A stretch of DNA of 64,000 bases from NCBI GenBank assembly GCA_963753545.1, contig CAVWCQ010000001.1, positions 186,001 through 250,000 on the forward strand. The letters are read 5' to 3'. The notes beneath the pieces were generated by a model. It had not been told where the DNA came from and made no database searches. It worked only from the letters and a program-made list of their open reading frames with translations. This stretch comes from CAVWCQ01 sp963753545. GTDB taxonomy: Bacteria; Chloroflexota; Anaerolineae; Aggregatilineales; Aggregatilineaceae. A program made the translations under genes and the position numbers. Of the stretch, positions 53,971 through 63,624 are shown in pieces. The stretch's first letter is position 1. The number at the start of each line of letters is the position of its first letter.

Positions 53971-55135
53971 ATGAATTCGTGTTCCAGCCGATCAGAATTT
54001 AGTCAAACAAATGAACTGCTCGCTGATCCTGGATCAACTCCTGACCTCTTCACCCCAGTCACGCGCCAACCTCGCTGAACAGATCGGGCTTAATCGCAGC
54101 ACGATATCGTCTCTGGTCAGCGAATTGATCGATCTGGGGCTCATCCGGGAACTTGGCTTGCAAGAGGTGAACTCTCGCGGGCGGCCCGGCATTTTGTTGG
54201 AACTGAATCCGGCAGGCGGCTGTATCGTGGGGGCCGAGATCACGCCAGAGCATGTAACGGTCATCCTCACCGACTTTACCGCCCATACCCTTTGGCGGCG
54301 GCAGGTGGATGTAAACGGCGTTTCTCAGCCGGATATTCTGGCCCAGGCAGAAGACCTGATCGACGCGGCACGCCGGGCGGGAACCGCCAATAACCTTCCC
54401 CTGCTGGGGATAGGGCTGGGCATTACCGGTCTGGTTGATACCACCAATGGTATTCTGAAGTTCTCCCCACCGTTGGGCTGGCGCAATGTTAATTTTCGGG
54501 AAATGTGGGGACAAAAATACGGCGTCCCACTCTATATTGAAAACGATGGCAATACCTCTGCCCTGGGTGAATACTATTTTGGCGTTGCTAAGGGCTGCCG
54601 CGACTTTTTATATCTCGGCACAGGCGTTGGACTGGCAGGCGGATTGATGCTCAACGGACAGCTTTATCGCGGAGCAACAGGTTACGCGGGCGAAGTCGGG
54701 CATATCATTGTGGAATCAGGCGGGGAGTTGTGCAGTTGCGGTAGGCGCGGCTGCTGGGAGACTCTGGTCGGGCCGCGCGCCGTCAAGGAAGGTATCGTGC
54801 AGGCGCTCAAACGGGGCGCTCCCTCACTTATTCCATCCCTCGTTGGCGACCATTACGAGCGGATCAACATGCAAATCGTCGTCGAAGCTGCCAATCGCGG
54901 CGATCAGTTAGCCCGCGATACCCTGGCCGATGTTGCGCTGAACCTGGGTACAGGTATCGCCAACCTGATCAACCTCTTTAACCCCTCTCTGATCGTGCTG
55001 GGCGGCACACTGATTTTGGGGGGTGACTATCTGCTGGCGACGGTCAGCAACATTATCGCCACCGAAGCCCTGCAGGAACCACAGCGAGAAGTCGCCCTGG
55101 CACTGGCTGCTTTGGGGCTGAAATTCCTCGGTTAA
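53971..55135 (+). CDS. xylR: ROK-family repressor (XylR-like)
   Basis: An N-terminal winged helix (SRANLAEQIGLNRSTISSLVSELIDLGLI) is fused to a ROK sugar-kinase-like domain. That domain shows IGLGITGLVDT, YIENDGNTSALGEYYFG, GTGVGLAGG, the zinc motif CSCGRRGCWETL and EVGHIIVE. It binds a sugar and releases DNA. From the ATG at 54011 the helix-turn-helix is slightly short. Removing one A near 53974 gives MIRVPADQNLVKQM in front, with GAGG 5 bases before the ATG at 53971, the likely true start. Divergent from the xylose operon it presumably controls. Confidence 0.88.
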
Positions 55136-55254
55136 GGGAGCCGTGGCGCTGGTCATCGATGGGATTGTGAGAGAGCCTGTTTCGTGATAAAGTACGTTTG
55201 CAGGTGAGTATTTGGGTCTTCACTCCGCCAGATAAGTGTTAAAAGGAAAAGTGA

Positions 55255-55665
55255 ATGGCTACTATTCTGTTGGTCGAGGATAATCAGAATACGGCTGATT
55301 TTATTATCCGTATTCTGGAATCGGCTGGGCACACCGTTCACCACGCCACGCGCGGCCTCGAAGGAGCGCGTTGGGCACGAGCAGCTCATGTGGATCTGGT
55401 GTTAATGGATATCGACCTGCCCGATGTCAATGGGCGCAGCGTCGTACTCAGCTTGCGGCGGCAAAATCCCCCCAATGTTCTCCCGATTATTGCAGTTACC
55501 GTTCAGGCCGATGAAGAATCGATCCGGTTAGCCGAAGGCTTTGGCTGCAATGCTTTTCTTGCCAAACCATTTTTGCCCGAAGAATTGTTAAAACTGGTCA
55601 ACCATTTTTTAGCTCCTCAGCAGGGGATCCACCCGGAAGTGGGGGATAGAGCATCCCTGCGCTAA
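55255..55665 (+). CDS. Single-domain response regulator
   Basis: A 136-residue stand-alone receiver. Acidic pair in LLVEDNQN, phosphoacceptor Asp in LVLMDIDLPDVNG, Thr in AVTVQ and Lys in FLAKPFLPEEL. A short unstructured tail follows (about 15 residues). It has no output domain. It follows the ROK gene in the same direction but has its own AAAAGGAAAA site and a terminator, so it is probably a separate unit. It is a conceivable partner of the ABC-kinase fusion, whose own receiver is degenerate. Confidence 0.9.
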   Translation: MATILLVEDNQNTADFIIRILESAGHTVHHATRGLEGARWARAAHVDLVLMDIDLPDVNGRSVVLSLRRQNPPNVLPIIAVTVQADEESIRLAEGFGCNAFLAKPFLPEELLKLVNHFLAPQQGIHPEVGDRASLR

Positions 55666-55683
55666 GTGAACATCACAAGAGCG

Positions 55684-55709
55684 TGCCGCTCCCACGAGCG
55701 GCATTCTTT
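55684..55709 (+). terminator. Rho-independent terminator
   Basis: Perfect 8-base stem TGCCGCTC / GAGCGGCA with a CCAC loop, followed by TTCTTT, 19 bases after the response-regulator stop. Confidence 0.75.
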
Positions 55710-55887
55710 GCTGCCTCTAACGTCTGACCATCGCCAAATACCCAGAGATGTGATAAACTTCTATTTCGAACACGGAACTGTTACCACGCCACGCGCATAC
55801 CGCGCTCTTCCGCTGCAATGACTTTACCGAGATAACCTTGCGTGCGTCGGTTATCCTCTTTAGCCCAGAAACGACAAAATACAACCT

Positions 55888-57162
55888 ATGCAATTCAACG
55901 AACTTCAGCTCATTGAGCCGCTGCTGCGTGCTGTGCATGCCGAAGGATACACCCAACCCAGCCCCATTCAGGAACAGGCTATTCCGCCTGTCTTAGACGG
56001 GCGCGACCTGTTGGGTTGTGCCCAGACTGGAACCGGTAAAACAGCGGCTTTCGCGCTGCCGATCTTGCAGCGACTGGTCAACCGCCCCACCCAGGGGACT
56101 AAATATCTGCGCGTGTTGGTGTTAACGCCGACGCGGGAACTCGCCAGCCAGATCGGTGAGAGTTTCGAGACCTATGGGAAATTCACGTCCATGCGCCAGG
56201 TGACGATCTTTGGCGGCGTTAACCAGAATCCGCAGATCGAACGGCTGCGACGCGGCGCGGATGTTCTCGTCGCGACGCCGGGTCGCCTGCTCGATCTGAT
56301 CGGACAGGGATACGTCAAACTGAGCCGCCTCGAAGTGCTGGTGCTTGATGAAGCGGACCGTATGCTCGATATGGGCTTTATCCGCGATGTGCGCAAGATC
56401 ATCACGCATGTGCCATCGAACCGCCAGACGCTCCTGTTTTCAGCCACTATGCCCGCCGATATTCAGGATTTGGCGGACAGCGTGCTCAAAAATCCGGTCC
56501 ATGTCGCTGTTACACCCGTTGCTTCGACGGTGGGCACTGTCCAGCAGTCGGTCTTTTTTGTGGAAAAGACGCAAAAAATCTCGCTGCTCGAGCATCTGCT
56601 GCGCGACTCATCGATGAAACGGGTGCTTGTTTTTACCCGTACCAAGCACGGTGCAAACAAGGTCGTGCGGTTGTTGGAGCGCGCCTCGGTGAACGCGGAG
56701 GCCATTCACGGCAACAAGTCGCAGTCGGCCCGCGAACAGGCGCTTGCCAATTTCAAAATGGGGCGGACGCGCGTTCTGGTGGCAACGGATATCGCTGCGC
56801 GCGGTCTGGACGTCGAAGCGATCACCCATGTCATCAACTACGATCTGCCCAACGAACCGGAAAGTTATGTGCACCGCATCGGGCGTACGGCGCGGGCGGG
56901 CGCATCGGGAATCGCCTATTCGTTCTGTGATGTCGAGGAACGGGCCTATCTGATTGATATTGAGCGCCTGATCCGCATGAACATCCCGGCAGCGACGAAC
57001 TACCCTTATGCTTCCGAATTGGCCGCGCCTGCCGCTACCGATCTCAGGTCGCGTGATAACCGGAATCGTCCGGCAAAAGTTGCCACGTCCTCCCCAGGAA
57101 ACCGGTCAGGACAAAACCAGCGCCGCCGCAATCGCAGCGCCGCGAGGCAAAAAACAGGCTAA
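55888..57162 (+). CDS. DEAD-box RNA helicase (RhlE-like)
   Basis: ATP-dependent RNA unwinding, likely in ribosome assembly or mRNA turnover. A 424-residue protein with the complete motif set: Q motif (GYTQPSPIQEQAIPP), I AQTGTGKT, Ia PTRELASQ, Ib TPGR, II VLDEADRML (DEAD), III SAT, IV VLVFTRTKHGANKV, V ATDIAARGLDV and VI HRIGRTARAG. The C-terminal tail is short, basic and disordered (RNRPAKVATSS onward), typical of RhlE. It stands alone, followed by a hairpin terminator. Confidence 0.95.
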   Translation: MQFNELQLIEPLLRAVHAEGYTQPSPIQEQAIPPVLDGRDLLGCAQTGTGKTAAFALPILQRLVNRPTQGTKYLRVLVLTPTRELASQIGESFETYGKFTSMRQVTIFGGVNQNPQIERLRRGADVLVATPGRLLDLIGQGYVKLSRLEVLVLDEADRMLDMGFIRDVRKIITHVPSNRQTLLFSATMPADIQDLADSVLKNPVHVAVTPVASTVGTVQQSVFFVEKTQKISLLEHLLRDSSMKRVLVFTRTKHGANKVVRLLERASVNAEAIHGNKSQSAREQALANFKMGRTRVLVATDIAARGLDVEAITHVINYDLPNEPESYVHRIGRTARAGASGIAYSFCDVEERAYLIDIERLIRMNIPAATNYPYASELAAPAATDLRSRDNRNRPAKVATSSPGNRSGQNQRRRNRSAARQKTG

Positions 57163-57206
57163 TAACATCAAGCCGCCTATACTGGCGGCTCCTGTAATAC
57201 TTCATA

Positions 57207-57244
57207 AGGGCGATCCTGCAACCTTTGGTTGCCTGGGTCGCCCT
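57207..57244. terminator. Composite hairpin after the helicase gene
   Basis: Outer arms AGGGCGA and TCGCCCT enclose an inner stem GCAACC / GGTTGC with a TTT loop; GAATTTT follows. A smaller hairpin AGCCGCC / GGCGGCT precedes it at 57171-57190. It sits 8 bases from the convergent kinase gene, so it may end both transcripts. Confidence 0.55.
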
Positions 57245-57252
57245 GAATTTTA

Positions 57253-58383
57253 CTATCCTACCCGATGATCATCCGGTCCGGCCCACAAGCCATATTCCGC
57301 CATCCAGACCCAGCCCGGTGCATCGATCTGTAATGGCGCGCGCCGCCATCCCGCCTGAATGCGGGTCTGTGTCGCTTCCCAGGATCGCACGCCGCTCAGC
57401 GCATCACTCGCTTCGACATTGCACGCGCCGACAGCAACCGCCGCTGTGATCGCCTGTTCAACGGGCAGCCCGCGCAGCACCGCCGCCAGGAATCCGGCAA
57501 TGGTCGCGTCGCCTGCCCCCGTTGTGCCGACCAGCGGCTCTGGCACGAAGCATGGCGACCACAGTTCCCGGTTTTTCCATCCGGGATCGTCTGAGCCGGG
57601 CAAACCGTCTGGCCCGGTGCGCAGATACAGACCGCGATCCCCCAACTTGAGGACAACGACCCGCGCGCCCAGATCGTGCATCTCGACAGCGACTTCAGAG
57701 ATCAGGCTGTCGTGTGGGTCAACGCCGCGCCGGACCATAAACAGCAGTTCGTCCAGGCTGGGCAGAAACAGATCAACGTAGGGCAAGGTGCGTTGCAGCA
57801 GCAAAGGCCAGTTCACATGTCCACCTGAGCTTTTGGGATCGGGCAGTGCCATGTCGAGCGATGTGAGCAGACCCAGTTTCCTCACCCGGCAGAATAGTTC
57901 GATCAACTCTGCCCCATCATTGGCATAAAACCGCTTCATGAGAGGCGGGTAGCCAAAGTGGAACAGGTGCGCCTGCTTGAGCCTTTCATACGGCACATCT
58001 TCTGGCCCAAAGGTGTGATTCGCACCTCCACAGTGCAGGAATGTGCGATCCATACCCGGCGGGCTGATCACAATGGTATACGAACTGGTCTCGCCCGGTG
58101 CGACTATCATATCGACGGTCATCTCGGGTGAATCCCGGCGGAGCAAGTCCAGGATGATATCGCCAAACTGGTCACTGCCCACCTTGCCCATCAACCGGGT
58201 GTTTATGCCAAGGCGATGCAGGGTGCGTCCCGTGTTGGATACTGCGCCACCCGTACAGAAGTTCGCCGGACCAATCTCAACCAGCTTGCCGGGAATAGTG
58301 AGGGAACGCAGATCGCCCGCAGGGATTTGGAGGATCATATCGAGGCAGATATGCCCGGCCACAACTGCATCGAACGGTTTCAT
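57253..58383 (-). CDS. PfkB-family sugar kinase
   Basis: A 376-residue ribokinase-fold kinase. N-terminal VAGHICLDM, the sugar-site GGAVSNTGRTLHRLG, and the catalytic C-terminal motif GTTGAGDATIAGF with the base Asp. The substrate cannot be read. The cluster with xylose isomerase and a class I aldolase suggests a ketopentose or ketohexose (phosphate). The ATG at 58383 is preferred because AAGGAT lies upstream and the Rossmann strand begins there. It starts 10 bases after the aldolase stop. Confidence 0.87.
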   Translation of the reverse strand: MKPFDAVVAGHICLDMILQIPAGDLRSLTIPGKLVEIGPANFCTGGAVSNTGRTLHRLGINTRLMGKVGSDQFGDIILDLLRRDSPEMTVDMIVAPGETSSYTIVISPPGMDRTFLHCGGANHTFGPEDVPYERLKQAHLFHFGYPPLMKRFYANDGAELIELFCRVRKLGLLTSLDMALPDPKSSGGHVNWPLLLQRTLPYVDLFLPSLDELLFMVRRGVDPHDSLISEVAVEMHDLGARVVVLKLGDRGLYLRTGPDGLPGSDDPGWKNRELWSPCFVPEPLVGTTGAGDATIAGFLAAVLRGLPVEQAITAAVAVGACNVEASDALSGVRSWEATQTRIQAGWRRAPLQIDAPGWVWMAEYGLWAGPDDHRVG

Positions 58384-58393
58384 TGTTCTATCC

Positions 58394-59239
58394 TTAAGCT
58401 TCGAGTTCACTCAGTGCAGTTGGAACATCCAATCCGTCGTAAATCATCCGCCGCAGCACGCCCATCATGCGCGCAGGATCAGGCGACTGGAACACATTGC
58501 GCCCGATGAACATACCGCTGGCTCCGGCTTGCAGTGCGCCGTAAACCATCTCCAACGCTTCGCGCAGGGTGTTTGTCTTGGGGCCGCCCGCGATCAAGAC
58601 AGGGCGGAACGATGCTTCGATCACCTGGCAGAACGTTGCCGCGCTGCCGCTGTAATCGGTCTTGAGCACATCCGCGCCCAATTCACAGGCAATGCGCGCA
58701 CCCATCGCGATATAGTCGGGGCGGTAGATATCCGCATCTGCCAGTTTGCCGCGCGCCATTGGCTCGATAATGCAGCCAATCCCCAGCCGTTCGCAGTCCT
58801 GCGCCACCCGCGCCACGTCTTCCGCCTGCTGAGCCTCGGCATCAGGATCACCGTAGCCAAGGAACATATAGACCAGCACAGCATCCGCCCCGATCCGAGC
58901 CGCGTCTTCCACCGAAGCGATCAGCCGCCCGCGCCCTTCTGGGTTGCCAAGCGTTTCCGGGCTGCGCCAGCGGTTCGTCCAATCCAACCGCAGGATCATG
59001 GCCGGTGCCCCGCGTCCGGTGAAGGTGGAGGCAAAAGCCCGCGCCACACCCGGTCCCACCAAAAAGGCATCCGCGCCCGCATCGGCCAGCGTTTGCAGCA
59101 TCGCGCCAGGATTCATCACGCCGGGGATGCCGCCCAGGTGTACGCCATGATCAAAGGCAATCACTGCTGCGCGCCCGGTCTGCGGGTTAAGGATGCGGCC
59201 CAGCCGGATCGTTTTGCCGGTATTGATATAGTCTGACAT
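58394..59239 (-). CDS. DhnA/LsrF-type class I aldolase
   Basis: A 281-residue TIM-barrel aldolase of the DhnA family (COG1830). AVIAFDHGVHLG is the first strand, VLVYMFLGYGDPDAEAQQAEDV the middle. The Schiff-base Lys is in GADVLKTDYSG, and the phosphate-binding end is PVLIAGGPKTN with GASGMFIGRNVFQ. Members cleave fructose 1,6-bisphosphate or related ketose phosphates, or act as LsrF thiolase. Between a PfkB kinase and a xylose isomerase it probably cleaves a phosphorylated ketose to dihydroxyacetone phosphate and an aldehyde. The ATG at 59239 begins the conserved N-terminus. Confidence 0.88.
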   Translation of the reverse strand: MSDYINTGKTIRLGRILNPQTGRAAVIAFDHGVHLGGIPGVMNPGAMLQTLADAGADAFLVGPGVARAFASTFTGRGAPAMILRLDWTNRWRSPETLGNPEGRGRLIASVEDAARIGADAVLVYMFLGYGDPDAEAQQAEDVARVAQDCERLGIGCIIEPMARGKLADADIYRPDYIAMGARIACELGADVLKTDYSGSAATFCQVIEASFRPVLIAGGPKTNTLREALEMVYGALQAGASGMFIGRNVFQSPDPARMMGVLRRMIYDGLDVPTALSELEA

Positions 59240-59259
59240 GCTCACTCGCTTTCGTGTGT

Positions 59260-60295
59260 TTAACGAGACATCAAATGGCACAGGATCAGCCGATCCAGCG
59301 CCTCATAATCACGTGCATCGATGCACTGCCGCATTTCCTGGCGGTTCAGACTGCGCGCGCGTTCGACCAACCATAGGAAAATATCGCGGCTGTTGATCAG
59401 GTGTTTGTCGGCGACTTCCGCCTTCTGCGTGCGGATCGCTTTCACGTCCAGGCCGACAATGCCCCGCTCGTAGAAGCGATAATCGTCCAGCACCAGCACC
59501 TGGGCGAAGGCGCGCCGCAGGTTTACGGAGCCGAAGGCGCGGTCTTCATCGAACTTCAGGCCGTTCTGATCGTTGAGATGGACGCTCCACAGCTTGTCAT
59601 AGGCCAGTCCAAAAGCCATTTCGTCCGCTGGATCCAGGCCAGCCAGGATCGCGTGTGCCGACTCGACCAGCACGCCCATGCGCTCCGGCGCTTTCGTCTT
59701 AAAACCGAGCGCGACCGCATGCCCAATCGTTGGAATGTAAGCCATATCCATCGGCTCGTTCGGCTTTGGCTCAATGGCGAACCGCGCGTTGGGCGCATAG
59801 TCAAGCCCGTCATTCAACGCTTCTACAAACCAGTCCACTGCGCGCACGGCGTCTTTCGACTCGCGCATATAGGTGCCTTCGCGAGCGAACCACAGCACAA
59901 TGAAATCAGTACCCAGGACGCGGGCGATATCCAGTGTCTTATGCAGGCGGTCACGGGCATAGGCGCGGGCCTTCGGATCATTGGCCGTGAATGCCCCGTC
60001 GATGGTCAGCGGGTCTTCCCACAGGCGCGGCGCGACAAATTCCGTGACAAGTCCGGCATCGTCCAGCATTTTTTTCATGGCAGCCGCTTCCTGCTCGATC
60101 TGCCCCGCTGTCTTGCTGTTCAGGTTTGGCACGGCGTCGTCATCGTGAAACTGCACCGCGTCGAAGCCCAGCCGCTTGTAAATTTCTAGTTTCTTTCTCA
60201 AAGGGGAGGCTGGGGCGCACCGTAGGGCCAAAGGGATCGGCCCCTTCGCTGATGTTCCAGGGACCAAACGAAAAACGATAACCGTACTTGTCCAT
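59260..60295 (-). CDS. xylA: Xylose isomerase, actinobacterial (class I) type, frameshifted near the N-terminus
   Basis: Converts D-xylose to D-xylulose. The ATG at 60295 gives DKYGYRFSFGPWNISEGADP, the class I N-terminus. Near 60210 a one-base shift leads to SPLRKKLEIYKRLGFDAVQF, with FHDDDAVP supplying the catalytic His/Asp pair. Metal ligands are visible in FAIEPKPNEP, ESAH and HLNDQNGLKFDEDRAFG. After repair it has about 345 residues, a bit short of the usual 385. It is part of a kinase-aldolase-isomerase cluster that is separate from the xylB operon. Confidence 0.87.
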
Positions 60296-60318
60296 CAAAA
60301 GTCTCCTTTTCTCAATGA

Positions 60319-60918
60319 TTATTCTTGTCTGCGCTGTTCAAATTCTTCCTTGAGCAAACCATAGACAAAATCACCGCTGGGTATGCCATCCTCACGGGGC
60401 ATATCAGGGTGTCTCTGCCGGAGATATCCCTCCCGGATAAACCCGCAGCGCTCTGCCAATCGCCAGCTTCGCGAGTTCAGCTCGTTACACTCCAAGCGGA
60501 CCCGCCGCGCGCCCAAATAATCGAAAATTAAAGCGAGGGACGCTTCGGCGGCTTCCGTCACAAAGCCTTTCCCCTCGTGCGCGCAGTCTACAAAATAGCC
60601 GAGTTCAAATTCCGGGAGGTTCCAATTCGCAACACCGATGTAAATCTGTGCGGCGAACGAATTATTCGCTGTTTCCCATGCTCCCAAAAAGAACACTTCG
60701 CGCGCAGCCCAATGAATGGCAAACTGGCGCATCAGCACTTCCGCATCTTCAACCGTATCCACCGACAGGGCGGGATTGCCGTGTTCGAAGGGAAGCAGAT
60801 GTTCTTTATTGCGCTGGCACACGTCAAAATAGGCCGGGCCATCGCCGGGCTGGTAGGGGCGCACAATCAGGCGTTGTGTTTCCAGTTGAGAGGGGAGGTC
60901 GAGAAGAAGTTTGTTCAT
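60319..60918 (-). CDS. GNAT acetyltransferase, RimJ/RimL-like
   Basis: A 199-residue acetyltransferase of the Acetyltransf_3 group. The N-terminus (LETQRLIVRPYQPGDGPAYF) is typical. The acetyl-CoA region is ELGYFVDCAHEGKGFVTEAAEASLALIFDY, and RVRLECNELNSRSWRLAERCGF follows. Substrate unknown; ribosomal-protein or antibiotic N-acetylation are family precedents. The ATG at 60918 has GGAAAG upstream. It lies 23 bases before xylA on the same strand and may be co-transcribed, without an obvious link. Confidence 0.88.
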   Translation of the reverse strand: MNKLLLDLPSQLETQRLIVRPYQPGDGPAYFDVCQRNKEHLLPFEHGNPALSVDTVEDAEVLMRQFAIHWAAREVFFLGAWETANNSFAAQIYIGVANWNLPEFELGYFVDCAHEGKGFVTEAAEASLALIFDYLGARRVRLECNELNSRSWRLAERCGFIREGYLRQRHPDMPREDGIPSGDFVYGLLKEEFEQRRQE

Positions 60919-61028
60919 AAAAAATACTTTCCGGTGATAAACGCACACAGTCTACCGTTTGCGACAGATTGCTGACTTCATTGTACCATACTTTGTTTAA
61001 ACGCCAAACAATCTTTAGGGCCGAACGA

Positions 61029-61503
61029 TCATTTGTTTTGCTTGGGTTCGGTGCAGTCGAAGACCTGCGCTTGCGTGATACGAATCAGATCGTGGGGGTT
61101 GATGCAGAGCGTATAGCGAGGGATGCCGCAGCCGCCGTAAACCAGCGGGCTGTTGGTCACCTGCGGAATCAATAATCGTCACCAGGCCGGGATTGATCAG
61201 CGAAACATAGCCGATCTGCGCGCCTGTCGCCTGGATAACCGCCTCAGGAGAAGCCAACGAGACATTTTTGAGTCCCAGCGCCTTTTTGATCTTTTTGTAC
61301 GATAAGCGTGTTTTTCCGCTGATGATAGCCGTGAGATACCCTCGCTCCGTATTCAGGATGAAGGTAGGGGCCATTTCTTCCAGGCTTCCGAATCCGCTTT
61401 CTACTCCATCCGATGCCGAAACTATTGTCTCGTCGTGGCTGAAAATCTCGTACTGCGCCCCGGCCTCATCTAGTATTTGTTTTAACTTTTCCAGTTGGTC
61501 CAT
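61029..61503 (-). CDS. YbaK/ProX-type aminoacyl-tRNA deacylase, frameshifted
   Basis: A small editing-type deacylase of about 158 residues. The N half (YEIFSHDETIVSASDGVESGFG, then MAPTFILNTERGYLTAIISG, and LSYKKIKKALGLKNVSLAS) has the YbaK fold with the conserved Lys region. Past LVTIIDS the starting frame degenerates. Near 61168 another frame carries VTNSPLVYGGCGIPRYTLCI, the family glycine motif, and ends KQNK at 61029. A single-base indel is the likely cause. Substrate (Cys-, Ala- or Pro-tRNA) is not decidable. Confidence 0.82.
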
Positions 61504-61589
61504 TGGCTGATCCTTCCCTGACCGCGTAATTATTGCATAATCTGATTATGATAGGGTTAGTACATTTTCACTTAGTCTAGGAGAAAAAT

Positions 61590-61994
61590 GTGATGAAGAT
61601 TTCTCAACGCCTTCATAAATTTGATCTGCATGATAGTTCAGTTGACTCAATCCACTATGGGGCAGCAACACGACGTCTGCTTATTAAATTACAACTCTGC
61701 GACTGGGAAGATGAAGTGTCGGATCCTGAAGAAGTATTTGGCAAACCTGGCACATTAGTCTTTGAGGATGTACAGCAGTTACAGGTAAATCCGTCTATAG
61801 AAAATGTCAATTGGGAGCTAGGAGCACAAATACTCGACTTTGATTATATGTCCCAATTAGATGACCAGGGCCTAGAGGGAGTAAAGGGTCTATTTGAGTT
61901 GCGTGAAAAGGACGAAATGGGCAGGTTTAAGCTGTTCAGCATCGAATTTCAAGCCTCACATTTTGATTGGATACCGGATACGGTAGCAAATTAA
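61590..61994 (+). CDS. Unknown small acidic protein
   Basis: A 134-residue acidic protein with no recognised family. It begins KISQRLHKFDLHDSSVDSIHY; the F-x-L-H-D-S-x-V pattern and alternating hydrophobics suggest an all-beta fold like small Imm- or DUF-type domains. It is AT-richer than its neighbours and flanked by unrelated genes. A toxin-immunity link would be a guess. GGAG precedes the start (GTG at 61590 or ATG at 61593). Confidence 0.55.
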   Translation: MMKISQRLHKFDLHDSSVDSIHYGAATRRLLIKLQLCDWEDEVSDPEEVFGKPGTLVFEDVQQLQVNPSIENVNWELGAQILDFDYMSQLDDQGLEGVKGLFELREKDEMGRFKLFSIEFQASHFDWIPDTVAN

Positions 61995-62037
61995 AATGAG
62001 CTAAACTGGCCCCGGTTTCCCAGGGCCAGCAGGGGCA

Positions 62038-62833
62038 TTAACTCGACGCACTCGCATACCGCCGCAGCCCCGTGCGGAACAGCGCCGATGCGCCCACAAA
62101 CGCGATCCCCGCCATCGTCAGCCCGCCGACCACCGTCAGGAGCGACACGTCTCCCGTCAGCGCCTGCGCCGGAACCGACGTGACAAATCCCACCGGGACG
62201 ATCCACACCAGGACCAGCCGCAGCCAGCCCGGATAAAGATGGACCGGGTAGCGCGCCATCTGGAAAATGCCGTTAAAGACCCAGCTAAACATAAAACCGG
62301 GATTCCAGAACGTGAGCGCCGTGAAGGTCAGCAGCACGGAATACAGCACCACGATCGCCGCGCCGAGCAGCACCACGAACGCCAGCAAATTCCCCGCCGT
62401 CAAATCTGATCCGGCTGTTGCCGACAGCCACGCCCAACACACCCAGCCCCAGCCCCAGATCGACCAGCGAGAACAGCCGCCAGCGCCGGAAACTGGTCAG
62501 GAACTGCATATCAACCGGGCGCAGCAGCGTGAAATCCAGCGTACCTTTCCAGACATCGCCCGCCATTCCCACCAGCGAATTGAAGCTTGGCCCGATAAAC
62601 AGATCGCGCAGCGCATTGACCGTCAGATAGATCCCCAGTACCGCCAGCGTCGCCCCAAAATCCCAGCCGCGCACGCTGTCCACCTGATCAAAGATCACAA
62701 TCAGTCCCGCGAGGCCGCTGCCCAGATTGAGCAGCGAGTTCAGCAGGCCGATGGCAAAGTTAGCGCGGTAAGCTACTTCTTCCTGGAGCGAGGCGCGGAT
62801 GAACTGCCCAATCAAACTGAAATGATAGCTCAT
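62038..62833 (-). CDS. ABC-2 type permease subunit, frameshifted
   Basis: Six-helix permease of the COG3694 type (about 264 residues after repair). The first frame gives SYHFSLIGQFIRASLQEEVAYRANF in part, then FNSLVGMAGDVWKGTLDFTLLRPVD, the conserved cytoplasmic loop. Near 62430 it breaks, and the second frame resumes LTAGNLLAFVVLLGAAIVV and FWNPGFMFSWVFNGIFQMARYP to 62038. It is the last gene of an exporter operon whose genes overlap or nearly touch. Confidence 0.83.
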
Positions 62834-62838
62834 CTTGT

Positions 62839-63624
62839 TTAGCCTCCCACCGCCGCGTAACGACGCAGCCCGCGAATCCACATCAGGCGGTATAAACTCA
62901 CGGCAGCGATCAACCAGCCTATCTGCAAGATAAATCCAGTGAGCAGATCAGCGCGGCTCAGATTCCCGGCTAACACTTCCACCGGGAAGCCGACCATGTA
63001 GCGGAACGGCAGCAGAATCGCCGCCGTGTTCATCAGACCGGGCAGCAGAGCCACCGGGGCAACCTGCCCCGCCAGCAGGAAGATCAGCGTATCCTGCACC
63101 GCCAGCAGCAAATCGGCCCGCGCCGCCCAAAATGCCAGCAGCGCCAGCCAGTATCCCCAGAAGAAGCGCAGCATCCAGGCGAAGCCCAGCGCCGGAACAA
63201 AAGCCAGCCCATCCAGGAGCGACGGATGCAGATCGGGATGCAGGGCCACCGCCAGCGCCGCCGTTACCGGGATCACAAAGACCATATACACCACCTTCCC
63301 GGCGATTTCGGAGGCGACAGCGTTATACAGCGGCGACATCGGGTAGAGCAGCAGGGTACTGATCTGCCCGCCGCGAATGATATCCCCTACCGTCCAGTTC
63401 GTTTGCGAATAGGTGATCTGGTTCACGGCGATCAGGATCAGGTAGTAGGCGATAAACTCCCCGCGTGTGAAACCTCCAATCGTCCGGCCCCCTGCCGCTG
63501 TGGACCAGACAAACAGGTAAATCAGCGGCGGAATCATCCAGCCGAAAGCCAGCACGAAAAAGAAGCTTCGTCCTGCCATCCACGATAACCACGTTCGTTT
63601 GATCAATGCCCAACCAGGGTTCAC
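62839..63624 (-). CDS. ABC-2 type permease subunit
   Basis: A 261-residue COG4587-type permease with about six helices. FFFVLAFGWMIPPLIYLFVW is helix 1, and TNWTVGDIIRGGQISTLLLYP is the conserved loop preceding ASEIAGKVVYM. The GTG start at 63624 overlaps the ATPase stop (GTGA). Works with the neighbouring permease as a heterodimer. Cargo of this COG3694/COG4587 exporter type is unknown. Confidence 0.87.
   Translation of the reverse strand: MNPGWALIKRTWLSWMAGRSFFFVLAFGWMIPPLIYLFVWSTAAGGRTIGGFTRGEFIAYYLILIAVNQITYSQTNWTVGDIIRGGQISTLLLYPMSPLYNAVASEIAGKVVYMVFVIPVTAALAVALHPDLHPSLLDGLAFVPALGFAWMLRFFWGYWLALLAFWAARADLLLAVQDTLIFLLAGQVAPVALLPGLMNTAAILLPFRYMVGFPVEVLAGNLSRADLLTGFILQIGWLIAAVSLYRLMWIRGLRRYAAVGG

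Noticed and set aside
53881..54078. Small plus-strand frame upstream of the ROK gene as a separate peptide
   Set aside because: It covers the promoter and the mis-framed ROK N-terminus; its sequence makes sense only in the ROK frame.
60993..61011. TTGTTT / AAACAA inverted repeat as a XylR-like operator for the xylA cluster
   Set aside because: Half-sites differ from the ATTTTGT operators, the spacer is 7 instead of 11, and it lies between YbaK and GNAT genes without a promoter.
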